36,519 bases of DNA from a virus. The notes below the pieces were generated by a model, which was not told where the DNA came from, did no database searches, and was given only the letters and a program-made list of their open reading frames with translations. Shown here in pieces: positions 18,101-25,513 of this stretch (the stretch's first letter is position 1; every line of letters starts with the position of its first letter). Both the position numbers and the translations under genes were made by a program. The DNA is taken from the IMG/VR virus record IMGVR_UViG_3300009151_000185, positions 1 to 36,519 of that record; one strand, 5' to 3'.

Positions 18101-18481
18101 TGGGCAGTAAATAGCGGATATGAATTATTATTTATGAATGGTACTCAAGTTAATGAAGTTGATTATGATGTTGTTGGTGGGGCAATAACAAACTTCCCTG
18201 CTACCAACACAGGTAAAATGAATATGATACAATTTAGCGGAAGCAATTTAGGAACTCCTACTGGAACTCCATCTAATGTTGTTACATATACAGTTAATGG
18301 TCAAACGGTTTACACTTACACTTATACACCATTAGCCTTTGATTTATATGCAAATGGTGTAATATTGCAACAAGCGGTGGATTATACAACTTCAACAGGA
18401 AGTTTTACTTTGACAGCAACACCAAACAATAGCACGACAGTTTTAGTTCAACAATCATTCGCACGAGTAAGCGCGGCATAA
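15176..18481 (+). CDS. Tail tip attachment / central fibre protein (J-like)
   Basis: A 1101-residue host-specificity protein at the tail tip. The N terminus is hydrophobic and Gly/Ala-rich (about 1-40), resembling the hydrophobic part of lambda gpI fused to J. Then comes the J-like domain with LPIVYGSAYVGGVVVDL and repeated Asn-rich strands up to about residue 480. The C-terminal part (about 800-1100) holds three related beta modules of the pattern ...NG-x4-x3-DY... (for example LIFKNGLLLDTSEY and DLYANGVILQQAVDY), the likely receptor-binding region. The last module resembles the C terminus of the fibre at 22049. Confidence 0.88.
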   Translation: MGVSLVAFAFSAAATETWVMVAGFALNMVASMIISKIFAPDTPSSSGSAQPNPGNRQQLAPAGDNKLPIVYGSAYVGGVVVDLTISNNNQDLYWVFALSEVTNSENGNTPDVFTFGDVYWGGKKVIFGTDQAVTGLMDESTGLVQDITGYMDIWLYRNGSYTPTNSTTNAINVMQTAGLVYTWDSSKLMSNCAFAIIHIKYSQSRNLVGLGQTRFQVINPRNSAGDCIKDYLTSDRYGAAIDIANVDTASMTALNTYSNASFTYTNYSGGTSTQSRFKFNGSLDTNTKIMVNIQNMADCCDCLVRYSEINSLWGVIVQTPTNTVSMDINDSNMVSALTVTPIDLSNSFNIIEVKFPDGSAKDSFNSATFDLAVINPSLLFPNEPVNKQSVNLYLCNNNVQAQYTANRFLEAAREDLQMTVDIDYTGLQLDAGDIVTVTNANYGWVAKQFRIGKVTQKFSDSGQVVAGLSLMEFNGAVYDDASIVQFTPAPNTGIGSPVTFGVVPAPTIDSFYPSATNPSFSVHVTTSSAGITQYAEVYYSAYQYPTTAQLIFAGTTEIQANGSPYSTNVLMPAVTLFNIPAGNWYFFSRMVNSLADSSYSLASTIVNWRPTIFQYGYQYMSIAYADTITGTGFNLSPTNKSYFGLCNQASQTVSTTASDYKWYLADPLFGTNKYLVFVNYGNRRFGFDTDFAAYAAGTATFVPTTIAQFDPRIWSALPNGTNIIDLDHSTGQVTQTGTSSSFVANGLIQTTNTSDGQLIAQLYPMFNFAGGTSSGSAATITIDNFGRVIGFTTPDDFYFSAQYFTATSGQTLFTPTARVSGYIAGQDLIFKNGLLLDTSEYSETITTFTLSVGATTGDIITCLSMRAVSTSAYYEPLSLVVSSTATNTAIWTSSQMPYQLINVGDVITFANTGTPTGYTVTGVNYTTRTVTFSTTVTAVSAGALFYRLRASGASYPVFSRWSFDLVSSGSYTPTTWAVNSGYELLFMNGTQVNEVDYDVVGGAITNFPATNTGKMNMIQFSGSNLGTPTGTPSNVVTYTVNGQTVYTYTYTPLAFDLYANGVILQQAVDYTTSTGSFTLTATPNNSTTVLVQQSFARVSAA

Positions 18482-18490
18482 GGATAAAAA

Positions 18491-19375
18491 ATGACACAGG
18501 CATTTAATTTAAGTCAATTTGCAAATAAAGTTAATACAAGTGGTCAAGCAGATTTAACAACAGCAGTATCAGGAACTTTACCAATTGCTAATGGCGGTAC
18601 AAACTCAACTGCAACACCTACGGCTGGTGGTGTTGTCTATGGTACTGGTACGGCTCATGCGATAACTGGTGCTGGTACTACTGGTCAAGTATTGACTTCC
18701 GCTGGTGCTGGTGTACCAACTTGGGCAACTGCTGGTGGAGGTGGTGGTCTAGGTGGTATGCAAGTATTTACAGCATCAGGTACTTTCACAATTCCTGCTG
18801 GTAAAACTGTTATTAAGATAACGGTTGTTGGTGGTGGTGGTGCTGGAGGTAGTAGCACCTCAAATAGCTGTGGGTATGCGGCTACTGGTGGTGGAGGGGG
18901 CGCTGGAGGTTATGCTATTAGTTTTCTTACTGTAACTGCTGGAAATACTATTACAGTCACTAGAGGAGGTGCTGGTGCAACATCTTCAGTTTCATCGGGA
19001 ACACAAACTATATCAACTATATCTGCAACTGGTGGAGGTGCTGGAAGTAATTATGTAAATGCCTCTTATGGAGTTGGAGATGTGGCTAGGGGTGGTGCTG
19101 GTGGGGTTGGTAGTGGAGGTACTTTAAATGGTACAGGCGGTGGCGGTGGTGGTGGGGTAACCGTAAATAGTGCAGGTTTTTTTGCAGGGGGAAATGGCGG
19201 GAACTCTATTTTAGGGGGTGCTGGGTTTTCAGGTGGTGCAGTAACAGGAGTAGCTACTAACAGTAGTGTAGGTGGTAATTATGGTGGTGGTGGTGCAGGC
19301 GCAGGGGCGTCCACAAATGGTACTCTATATAATTTAGGTGCTGGTGCTGGTGGCGTAGTTATCTTTGAATGGTAG
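18491..19375 (+). CDS. Glycine-rich tail fibre protein
   Basis: A 294-residue fibre. The N-terminal part has the fibre motif LPIANGGTNSTATPTAGGVVYG (split here as LPIANGGTNS and following repeats), then from about residue 95 a strand-forming region (FTIPAGKTVIKITVVGG) leads into a Gly-rich body with runs of four to eight Gly, as in polyglycine-II receptor-binding domains. It ends in GGVVIFEW, a typical C terminus of this class. A good ribosome site (AAGGATAAAAAATG) precedes it. Likely contacts a host surface receptor. Confidence 0.8.
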   Translation: MTQAFNLSQFANKVNTSGQADLTTAVSGTLPIANGGTNSTATPTAGGVVYGTGTAHAITGAGTTGQVLTSAGAGVPTWATAGGGGGLGGMQVFTASGTFTIPAGKTVIKITVVGGGGAGGSSTSNSCGYAATGGGGGAGGYAISFLTVTAGNTITVTRGGAGATSSVSSGTQTISTISATGGGAGSNYVNASYGVGDVARGGAGGVGSGGTLNGTGGGGGGGVTVNSAGFFAGGNGGNSILGGAGFSGGAVTGVATNSSVGGNYGGGGAGAGASTNGTLYNLGAGAGGVVIFEW

Positions 19376-19384
19376 GAGTATAAA

Positions 19385-19636
19385 ATGAAAAAAGCGTTAA
19401 TTAGCAGTACAGAACTTATTACTAATTTTGATAACACCACAGGCTATCGGGTTGCTCAAGTAGAACTTCCAGCGGATATATTTCCAGTTGCAGATACAAT
19501 GTCTTGGGTTGATTGTGATGATTTAACAGTTCAAGATGAATGGTATTTTGACACTACAACTAATGCAGTTTTAGTTAAACCACAGCCACCTTTAATAGGT
19601 TCTCAACCAATCTCAACAGGCTCACAGGCATTCTAA
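19385..19636 (+). CDS. Small conserved phage protein, fibre-associated, 83 aa
   Basis: Not assigned to a named family. The start MKKALISSTE, then YRVAQVELPADIFPVADTMSWVDC, is a pattern I associate with small proteins found beside phage tail fibre genes. The ribosome site is strong (TAGGAGTATAAAATG). A chaperone or fibre-tip role is possible but unproven. Confidence 0.65.
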   Translation: MKKALISSTELITNFDNTTGYRVAQVELPADIFPVADTMSWVDCDDLTVQDEWYFDTTTNAVLVKPQPPLIGSQPISTGSQAF

Positions 19637-19917
19637 TGACAACTTCAATCCCAACAGCACATACCCTAGTTTACGATGGTTGCCAAACTAATGTCTTTCA
19701 CGCTTCAATAGGTGAGGGCTTACCACATCATCAACACACTTTTAGCCACGCTACAATCTGCATGGCTGGTTCTATTGTTGTCCGCAAGGAAGGCAAAGAA
19801 TTAGTTATGACCAAAGTAACACAGCCAGTTAATTTGACTGCTAACGAGTGGCATGAGATTGAAGCACTTGAAAATGATACAGTTTTTGTAAACATATTTT
19901 CAGAAGGTAAGTATTAG
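19636..19917 (+). CDS. Small cupin-fold protein
   Basis: A 93-residue single-domain cupin. The metal-binding motif 1 appears as PHHQHTFSHATICMAG (about 30-45), with several His, and the second part has NLTANEWHEIEAL (about 69-81) with another conserved His. Cupins bind a metal and small ligands or sugars; the substrate here is unknown. It overlaps the previous gene by 1 bp and sits among fibre genes, so it may act on a surface glycan or be a small virion protein. No partner is visible. Confidence 0.75.
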   Translation: MTTSIPTAHTLVYDGCQTNVFHASIGEGLPHHQHTFSHATICMAGSIVVRKEGKELVMTKVTQPVNLTANEWHEIEALENDTVFVNIFSEGKY

Positions 19918-19923
19918 GTTACA

Positions 19924-19992
19924 ATGTTTGAAACCTATAAGATAAGACAACAACGCGCTTCCGTGAGAACATGGGCGCGAATTACCTTGTAG
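19924..19992 (+). other. Intergenic stretch with 22-codon ORF and hairpin
   Basis: The gap between the cupin and the next gene is about 84 bp and locally GC-richer. It holds a 22-codon ORF (MFETYKIRQQRASVRTWARI...) without a convincing ribosome site and an imperfect inverted repeat, CGCGC (19954-19958) with GCGCG (19975-19979). It could be a tiny basic peptide or an RNA element; neither is proven. Confidence 0.25.
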
Positions 19993-20001
19993 GGGAAAAA
20001 C

Positions 20002-20490
20002 ATGGCAGTCTTTAGTAAAAATTCAATCACTCAAGTTAGTGGTTTTGACAATCCTTGCATTACAGGGGAACTTGTCTATCAACAAAAAACCTTTTGGAAT
20101 CTAACATTAACTTCAGAAGATGGTGTAACCCCAGTTAATCTTACTGGTGCTACCGTAGATGCTCAAATAATCCGTAGAACTTTAACCAATGTGCAAGATA
20201 CTCGTTATGGGCTATCTTTTGATATTGGTGACTATACCCCTACACCGACAGCAATTCCTCTAACCATAGCCAATCGTAATGATACTGCTGGGTCTTTTAC
20301 GCTTGTTATTGATGACACTTCTTGGATAGCGGTTGCAAGTGACCCTGAAATGGCAATTAGTTCTGTTAATGGCGCTGGATTTTCAGGTCGCATAAAAATT
20401 AGTTTTACCGCAACTGGTTCAACTCCTGCAGAAGACAACATTATCTTTTTACTTTTCATTGTGCGTTCAGACGCAATCATTAAAGTCTAG
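20002..20490 (+). CDS. Putative virion protein, beta-rich, 162 aa
   Basis: Not firmly recognised. The pattern FWNLTLTSEDGVTPVNLTGATVDAQIIRR is like the Ig-like or BppU-type N-terminal domains of phage baseplate/fibre proteins, followed by beta-rich segments (TAGSFTLVIDDTSWI, GRIKISFTATG). It is followed closely by a small protein and the fibre genes, so a virion accessory role is likely. Confidence 0.55.
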   Translation: MAVFSKNSITQVSGFDNPCITGELVYQQKTFWNLTLTSEDGVTPVNLTGATVDAQIIRRTLTNVQDTRYGLSFDIGDYTPTPTAIPLTIANRNDTAGSFTLVIDDTSWIAVASDPEMAISSVNGAGFSGRIKISFTATGSTPAEDNIIFLLFIVRSDAIIKV

Positions 20491-20498
20491 GGGGAATC

Positions 20499-20792
20499 AT
20501 GGCAACTATTAGCGTACAAACAGTACCTAGTAACACAAATGTTACCGTTCAAGATGCTAACAATCTCAATGTCAATGTTACAACTGGAAATTCAATCAAC
20601 CTTGAAGTCACTCCAATACCAACCCAAGTTATTCAAATTAACAGAGGGATTGCTGGTCGTGATGGTGGTGATTTTATCGGGGGCTATCCAGTAATAATGA
20701 GTAGCGTTCAGACTAGAGATGTGGTGATGTTTGGTACTAATCAATGGAACAATGTTTCGCAGACTGAAATTTCAGATGGCGGCAATTTTTAA
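20499..20792 (+). CDS. Small virion-associated protein, 97 aa
   Basis: Not recognised. The N-terminal half is a regular beta repeat (ISVQTVPSNTNVTVQDANNL), and the second half contains GIAGRDGGDF and a loop-rich tail. It begins 8 bp after the previous stop with AGGGGGAATC as ribosome site. A fibre connector or tip protein is plausible from location only. Confidence 0.55.
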   Translation: MATISVQTVPSNTNVTVQDANNLNVNVTTGNSINLEVTPIPTQVIQINRGIAGRDGGDFIGGYPVIMSSVQTRDVVMFGTNQWNNVSQTEISDGGNF

Positions 20793-20808
20793 TTAAGGAT
20801 TTTTAATC

Positions 20809-22011
20809 ATGTCAAATACAATCAGAATTAAACGCAGGGCAAGTGGTGGTGGAGCAGGAGCGCCAGCAACTTTAGCCAATGCTGAATTAGCATTTAATGA
20901 ACAGACCAATATTATGTACTATGGTACTGGTACTGGTGGTGCTGGTGGTTCTGCTACTTCAATTATCGCGGTGGCTGGTAATGGTGCTTTTGCTGATATA
21001 ACAACGGCACAAACAATTGCTGGCGTTAAAACATTTAGTTCAACTATTGTTGGTGCAGTAAGTGGAAACGCTGGTACTGCTACCGCATTAGCCACAGGGC
21101 GCACGATTGCAATCACAGGTGACCTAGCATATACAAGCCCATCTTTTGACGGTTCTGCCAATGTAACTGCATTAGGTACTCTTGCAACTGTTAATAGTAA
21201 TATTGGCGCGTTCTTAAAAACAACGGTTAATGCAAAAGGGTTAGTAACTGCCGCGACAACTGCCAGCATCAATGATTTAACTGTTCCAACGGCTAGTTAT
21301 GCTTTTGGTGGTTTTGGTATCACAGGACTTTTAGACCCTACCAATGCTCAAGATGCCGCAACTAAAAATTATGTTGATAGTGTGGCTCAAGGTCTTAATG
21401 TTAAAGCGGCTGTTATATGCGCGACTACTGCAAACATTATATTGTCAGGAACTCAAACAATTGATGGTATTGCGGTTGTTGCTGGCAATCGTGTTTTAGT
21501 TAAAAACCAAACTTTATCTCAAAATAATGGTATCTATCTTGCTTCTGCAACTGCATGGACAAGAACAACTGATATGGACACATGGGCAGAAGTGCCAAGT
21601 GCGTTTACATTCGTTGAAACTGGAACAACCCTTGCTGATACAGGATGGGTATGTACTTCAGATTTAGGCGGTACAATCAATACAACTCCTATTGTATGGG
21701 CGCAATTTAGTGGTGCTGGTTCATATTTGGCTGGTACAGGTTTAACGCTTACAGGTTCAACTTTCAGCATTACCAATACTGCTATTACACCAACTTCTTA
21801 TGGTTCTGCATCAAGTGTTGCAACATTTACTGTTAATGCTCAAGGTCAATTAACGACTGCGGCAACCACAGCAATTGCAATTGCCAATACGCAAGTATCA
21901 GGATTAGGTACAATGAGTACACAATCCGCATCAAGTGTTGCTATTACAGGTGGTTCAATTACTAATTTAACTACTTTTGATGGTATTACAATTGATGGCG
22001 GTACATATTAA
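20809..22011 (+). CDS. Tail fibre protein 1
   Basis: A 400-residue fibre. The N terminus SNTIRIKRRASGG and ANAELAFNEQTNIMYYGTG is shared in design with the next fibre gene and probably anchors it. The following segment (TIAGVKTFSSTIVGAVSGNA) is a common trimeric fibre repeat. Residues about 195-305 form a domain seen in cyanophage-type fibres (IDGIAVVAGNRVLVKNQT, NNGIYLASATAWTRTTDMD). The C-terminal part is Thr/Ala-rich and repetitive. It has a good ribosome site, TAAGGATTTTTAATCATG. Confidence 0.82.
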   Translation: MSNTIRIKRRASGGGAGAPATLANAELAFNEQTNIMYYGTGTGGAGGSATSIIAVAGNGAFADITTAQTIAGVKTFSSTIVGAVSGNAGTATALATGRTIAITGDLAYTSPSFDGSANVTALGTLATVNSNIGAFLKTTVNAKGLVTAATTASINDLTVPTASYAFGGFGITGLLDPTNAQDAATKNYVDSVAQGLNVKAAVICATTANIILSGTQTIDGIAVVAGNRVLVKNQTLSQNNGIYLASATAWTRTTDMDTWAEVPSAFTFVETGTTLADTGWVCTSDLGGTINTTPIVWAQFSGAGSYLAGTGLTLTGSTFSITNTAITPTSYGSASSVATFTVNAQGQLTTAATTAIAIANTQVSGLGTMSTQSASSVAITGGSITNLTTFDGITIDGGTY

Positions 22012-22048
22012 TTTTTAACCCTGCTATATAGCAAACTAGGGAAGCCAC

Positions 22049-22909
22049 ATGGCAAATACAATTAAAGTAAGGCGTTCAGCAACTCCAGCCGCAGTTCCTA
22101 CAACAACTGCGCTGGCGTTGGGCGAATTAGCAATCAATACAAATGATGGTAAATTATTTTTAAAGAAAAGTGTTTTAGGTGTTGAAACAATTGTTGATGT
22201 AACTGCAAGTGGAGGCGGTGTTTCTACATTTAGTGCAGGAACAACTGGGTTAACTCCAACGGTTGCTACGAGTGGGGCGGTTGTTCTTGCGGGAACTTTA
22301 GCGATTGCTAACGGTGGAACTAATGCCACAACTGCTGGTGGTGCTTTAACCTCATTAGGGGCTTATGCTTCATCTAATCCAAGTGGATATACCAACAACA
22401 CAGGAACGGTTACAAGTGTTGCCTCTTTAACTTTAGGCACAACAGGAACAGATTTAAGTTCTACGGTTGCCACAGGCACAACAACCCCAGTAATTACATT
22501 GCAAGTTCCAACGGCTTCTGCAACCAATAGAGGTGCATTAAGTTCTTCCGATTGGACAACATTTAATGGCAAAGGCGCTGGAACGGTAACTTCAGTAGGT
22601 GGTACTGGTACAGTCGTTGGTCTAACTTTAACTGGAACAGTCACAACAATTGGTTCACTTACTCTTGGCGGTACTTTTGCATTGCCAACAGGTCAAGTTC
22701 CAACAAGAATGATTTATGATGCCTTTACTGCAACTGCCTCACAAACTACATTTACAACTTCAACAACTTATACTTCAGGTAAGATTGAAGTATTTTGTAA
22801 TGGCGTTAAAATGAATGGCGGTGATGTAACAGTTACAAGTGGTACTTCAGTAGTATTTGCAACAGGTCTAGCAGTAAATTCTCAAGTCAATTTAGTTTAC
22901 CCAACATAA
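22049..22909 (+). CDS. Tail fibre protein 2
   Basis: A 286-residue fibre. Its first ~40 residues (ANTIKVRRSATPAA, LALGELAINTNDGKLFL) match the pattern of fibre 1, so both probably attach to the same tail site. The middle carries LPIANGG-like and AGNLNA-like repeats (LAIANGGTNATTAGGAL). Residues about 229-286 (ATASQTTFTTSTTY, KIEVFCNGVKMNGGDV) resemble the C-terminal modules of the J-like tip protein. Preceded by a ten-base palindrome GCTATATAGC (22023-22032) near the ribosome site AGGGAAG. Confidence 0.8.
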   Translation: MANTIKVRRSATPAAVPTTTALALGELAINTNDGKLFLKKSVLGVETIVDVTASGGGVSTFSAGTTGLTPTVATSGAVVLAGTLAIANGGTNATTAGGALTSLGAYASSNPSGYTNNTGTVTSVASLTLGTTGTDLSSTVATGTTTPVITLQVPTASATNRGALSSSDWTTFNGKGAGTVTSVGGTGTVVGLTLTGTVTTIGSLTLGGTFALPTGQVPTRMIYDAFTATASQTTFTTSTTYTSGKIEVFCNGVKMNGGDVTVTSGTSVVFATGLAVNSQVNLVYPT

Positions 22910-22917
22910 GGCGTATC

Positions 22918-23151
22918 ATGGACAGTCAATTACTTATTAATATTATTCTTGGTTGTGCCATGACAGTTGTTGGTTGGTTTGCACGAGAATTATGGGCGGC
23001 AGTTAAAGAATTAAAAACAGATTTAGCAAAATTACGAGAAGAAGTAATTCGTGAATTTGTGCCTAGAGTAGATTACAGGGAAGATATGCGTGATGTTAAA
23101 GTGATGCTAGATAAAATCTTTGATAAACTTGCAGGGAAAATGGACAAATGA
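22918..23151 (+). CDS. Small membrane-anchored coiled-coil protein of the lysis cassette
   Basis: A 77-residue protein: one N-terminal hydrophobic segment (LLINIILGCAMTVVGWFA, about 5-22), then a charged coiled coil (VKELKTDLAKLREEV). The pattern of a TM anchor plus RVDYREDMRDVKVMLDKIFDKL is frequent beside phage endolysins. It overlaps the endolysin start by 4 bp. It may be a holin-like or holin-regulating protein; I do not have evidence of pore formation. Confidence 0.75.
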   Translation: MDSQLLINIILGCAMTVVGWFARELWAAVKELKTDLAKLREEVIREFVPRVDYREDMRDVKVMLDKIFDKLAGKMDK

Positions 23152-23564
23152 TTAATTCAAGGTCATTAGATGATTTAAATCCAAAAGTAAAAACTTTATG
23201 CGAACAATTTATAAGTTCATGTCATTTAGTAGGAATTGATGTAATTATCACTAGCACTTATAGAGATTTGGAAAGTCAGGGGGCTTTATATGCTCAAGGT
23301 AGAACAACAAAAGGCAGTATCGTTACAAACGCTAAAGCTGGTCAATCATTCCATAATTATAGGGTTGCCTTTGATTTTGTGCCTATTGTTGGTGGTAAGT
23401 GTATTTGGAATGATGCTGGCTTGTTTACTAAGTGTGGTCGGATTGCTGAAGCTATTGGGCTTGAATGGGCTGGTTCATGGTCAGGCAAGTTCAAAGAAAC
23501 AGCGCATTGCCAATTTAGCGGTGGTTTAACGCTTACAGACTTTCAAAATGGGAGAAACATATAA
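23148..23564 (+). CDS. Endolysin, M15 family peptidase
   Basis: A 138-residue peptidoglycan peptidase of the VanY/M15 type (L-alanyl-D-glutamate-like). Zinc ligands fit the family: His in SFHNYRVAFD (about residue 69), Asp 76 and His in ETAHCQF (about 120); TSTYRDLESQGALYAQGRT is the typical upstream part. The Gly normally seen in the H-x-x-G-x-A-x-D motif is Arg here (about 72). No export signal is visible, so access to the wall probably depends on the holin. Overlaps its neighbours by 1-4 bp. Confidence 0.92.
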   Translation: MINSRSLDDLNPKVKTLCEQFISSCHLVGIDVIITSTYRDLESQGALYAQGRTTKGSIVTNAKAGQSFHNYRVAFDFVPIVGGKCIWNDAGLFTKCGRIAEAIGLEWAGSWSGKFKETAHCQFSGGLTLTDFQNGRNI

Positions 23565-23947
23565 TGGGTGGACTTTTAAGTTTAATACTGCCAGCGGTCG
23601 TTCCTGCACTTACTGACGGTGTTCGTGGTATCTTTGCTAAGTTTACAGGTGGTGCTGGTGGTACTCCTCAAAATGTAGATGAACGAATTAAATTAATGCA
23701 AGCAGATACAGCAAAACTACAAGCATTAGCTGACATTGACAAACCATCAGGCGAACCCTCCTTGTGGGTTACAAATGTCCGTGCTATATTCCGTTATGCC
23801 GCAATTACCTTAATTTGGGTTGCAACAATTGTGGCTATATTTACACCAACAGTTGAAACTTCAATTACTTTGATGCTACTTGATTTAAGTGGTGCTTGCA
23901 TGAGTTTTGTCATTGGTGAAAGGATGTACCTTTCTCTTAAAAAATAG
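23564..23947 (+). CDS. Holin (three-TM GTA-like type)
   Basis: A 127-residue membrane protein. One hydrophobic stretch lies at the N terminus (LLSLILPAVVPAL), and two at about 76-95 (FRYAAITLIWVATIVAIF) and 100-120 (TSITLMLLDLSGACMSFVIG), which suits the GTA holin 3TM family. The conserved start (GGLLSLILP), the segment ERIKLMQADTAKLQALAD and SGEPSLWVTNVRAIFRY support this. It follows the endolysin with 1 bp overlap. Together they form the lysis cassette; no spanin pair was recognised. Confidence 0.8.
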   Translation: MGGLLSLILPAVVPALTDGVRGIFAKFTGGAGGTPQNVDERIKLMQADTAKLQALADIDKPSGEPSLWVTNVRAIFRYAAITLIWVATIVAIFTPTVETSITLMLLDLSGACMSFVIGERMYLSLKK

Positions 23948-23955
23948 GGCAACAC

Positions 23956-25116
23956 ATGAAACTTGATGATGGCTTAAAGCAATTTGCCACAGAAAGACAA
24001 ATAGAATATATAGATGCAGTTAATGAACATGGTGGAGTTAGGCAAGCAAGTGAGTTTCTAAAAGTTGCTGAAACTTCAATTCGTAGAAGTATTATTGCAA
24101 CACAAAAGAAAGCCGCAATAAGAGGTTATGCCCCTGAAAGTAATATGACTAGAACCGCCCCTGAACCCTTTGTGGTGCGCGGTGTATCAACTTACTATAA
24201 TGCCAAAGGCGAAGCATCAGGGCAATGGGTTAAAACCCGACTTGATGATTCTAAAATGCAAGCAATCATGATGGAAACGATTGAAGCATTAAAAGAAGAA
24301 ATACCAAGAGTAACATTAATGTTACCGCCTCCAATGGGCAACGACAAACTCCTTAATTGTTATGTCATTACAGATTACCACATGGGTATGTTGGCGTGGC
24401 ATGAAGAATGTGGAGAAGATTGGGATGTAAAAATAGCCGAAGCATTAATCATTAAATGGTTTGCTCAAGCAATTCAACAATCACCTAGTGCGAACACAGC
24501 CGTATTTGCACAATTATCCGACTTCTTACACTTTGATGGAATGGATGCCGTTACACCAGCAAGCAAGCATTTGCTAGATGTTGATAGCAGATTTTCTAAA
24601 TTGGTGCGTTCTTCAATTCGTGTATTAAGAACCGTGATAACAATGTTATTACAAAAGCATCAAAATCTTCACATTATCATGGCAGATGCTAATCATGACC
24701 CAGTATCACAGATATGGTTGCGTGAATGGTTCAGCGTGATGTATGAGAATGAACCGCGAGTAAGTGTAGATACTAGTCCTAATCCTTATAATGCTTATGA
24801 ATTTGGTAAGACTGCATTATTCTTTCATCATGGGCATAAGCGCAGGGTTCATAATGTAAGTGAAGTATTTGCTGGTCAATTCCGTGAGATGTTTGGGCGC
24901 ACCAAATACGCTTACGCACACATGGGGCATTTACATCATGTGGATGTTAAAGAAAATAATTTAATGATTGTGGAACAGCATAGAACATTAGCCCCTGCTG
25001 ATGCCTATTCCGCTAGGGGTGGTTGGCTAACTGGTCGTGATGCTAAAGTTATTACATACTCAAAAGAGTTTGGAGAAGTTTCAAGGCTTACTATTAACAG
25101 CGATATGCTTAAATAA
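23956..25116 (+). CDS. HTH plus calcineurin-like metallophosphoesterase
   Basis: A 386-residue two-part protein. The N-terminal ~55 residues look like a helix-turn-helix (FATERQIEYIDAVNEHGGVRQASEFL region). The C-terminal part is a calcineurin-like metallophosphoesterase: D-x-H in TDYHMGM (about 140-142), Asp in LSDFLHF (about 189), ADANHD (about 243-248), HHGHK (about 291-295) and MGHLHH (about 323-328). Related proteins occur in many phages with unproven substrates, perhaps nucleotides or DNA ends. It is the last gene of the rightward block and converges on the leftward early operon. Confidence 0.85.
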   Translation: MKLDDGLKQFATERQIEYIDAVNEHGGVRQASEFLKVAETSIRRSIIATQKKAAIRGYAPESNMTRTAPEPFVVRGVSTYYNAKGEASGQWVKTRLDDSKMQAIMMETIEALKEEIPRVTLMLPPPMGNDKLLNCYVITDYHMGMLAWHEECGEDWDVKIAEALIIKWFAQAIQQSPSANTAVFAQLSDFLHFDGMDAVTPASKHLLDVDSRFSKLVRSSIRVLRTVITMLLQKHQNLHIIMADANHDPVSQIWLREWFSVMYENEPRVSVDTSPNPYNAYEFGKTALFFHHGHKRRVHNVSEVFAGQFREMFGRTKYAYAHMGHLHHVDVKENNLMIVEQHRTLAPADAYSARGGWLTGRDAKVITYSKEFGEVSRLTINSDMLK

Positions 25117-25353
25117 TTAATCTTCAATATGGGTTTGGTGGGTAATTTTATCCATCATTCCCTGAATTTCAGTTTTATCATAATGTAAGCCGTCATTGCC
25201 GTTACTTCCTATAATATCAATTCTATCTTCATTCCATTCAGCATCACGAATAGGATATTTTTTCTTGCCAAAGATTAGGTCGTAATTATCTTCATAATCT
25301 TTATTGTTCTTTTTACTGAATATTGAATCGCCAGTAATATCATTTTTAGCCAT
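25117..25353 (-). CDS. Hypothetical acidic protein, 78 aa, end of the leftward operon
   Basis: Not recognised. The product is highly charged and polar (DITGDSIFSKKNNKDYEDNYD, DDRIDIIGSNGNDGLHYDK-type), with no membrane segment. Its start overlaps the end of a 55-residue membrane ORF, and its stop is adjacent to the stop of the opposing metallophosphoesterase gene. No terminator hairpin is evident between the convergent genes. Confidence 0.65.
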   Translation of the reverse strand: MAKNDITGDSIFSKKNNKDYEDNYDLIFGKKKYPIRDAEWNEDRIDIIGSNGNDGLHYDKTEIQGMMDKITHQTHIED

Positions 25354-25513
25354 TTAAATCATTCCATCTTTTTAATAAATGTTTCAAAAGAGATAGAGGA
25401 ATAATCAAACCTAACCAAATCCAACTTTCGTTATAAACTAAGATGGTTATGCCACATTGCCCTATCAGGTCAATCAAAGTATATTCTTTTTTAGTCAAAA
25501 AATTAAGCATCAT
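25346..25513 (-). CDS. Small membrane protein, 55 aa
   Basis: A 55-residue ORF with start at 25513 (tandem ATG ATG) and stop overlapping the next gene start (AATGGCTAA). A ribosome site (TATAGGAACA) lies 10-14 bp upstream. It has one hydrophobic region (about 15-43: IDLIGQCGITILVYN, IWLGLIIPLSLL) and a basic C terminus (KHLLKRWND), typical of a single-TM or hairpin protein. The start codon overlaps the end of the nuclease-like gene by 4 bp, which indicates coupling. Function unknown. Confidence 0.7.
   Translation of the reverse strand: MMLNFLTKKEYTLIDLIGQCGITILVYNESWIWLGLIIPLSLLKHLLKRWNDLNG

Noticed and set aside
22019-22041. CCCT-GCTATATAGC-AAACT-AGGG as a terminator after fibre 1.
   Set aside because: The palindrome is real, but no T tract follows and the right arm is the ribosome site of fibre 2; at most it tunes translation.
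20919-22644. Long - strand ORFs opposite the fibre genes (up to 117 codons).
   Set aside because: They mirror the Thr/Ala/Gly-rich repetitive fibre codons and have Val/Ala/Pro-rich low-complexity products; no ribosome sites or known motifs.
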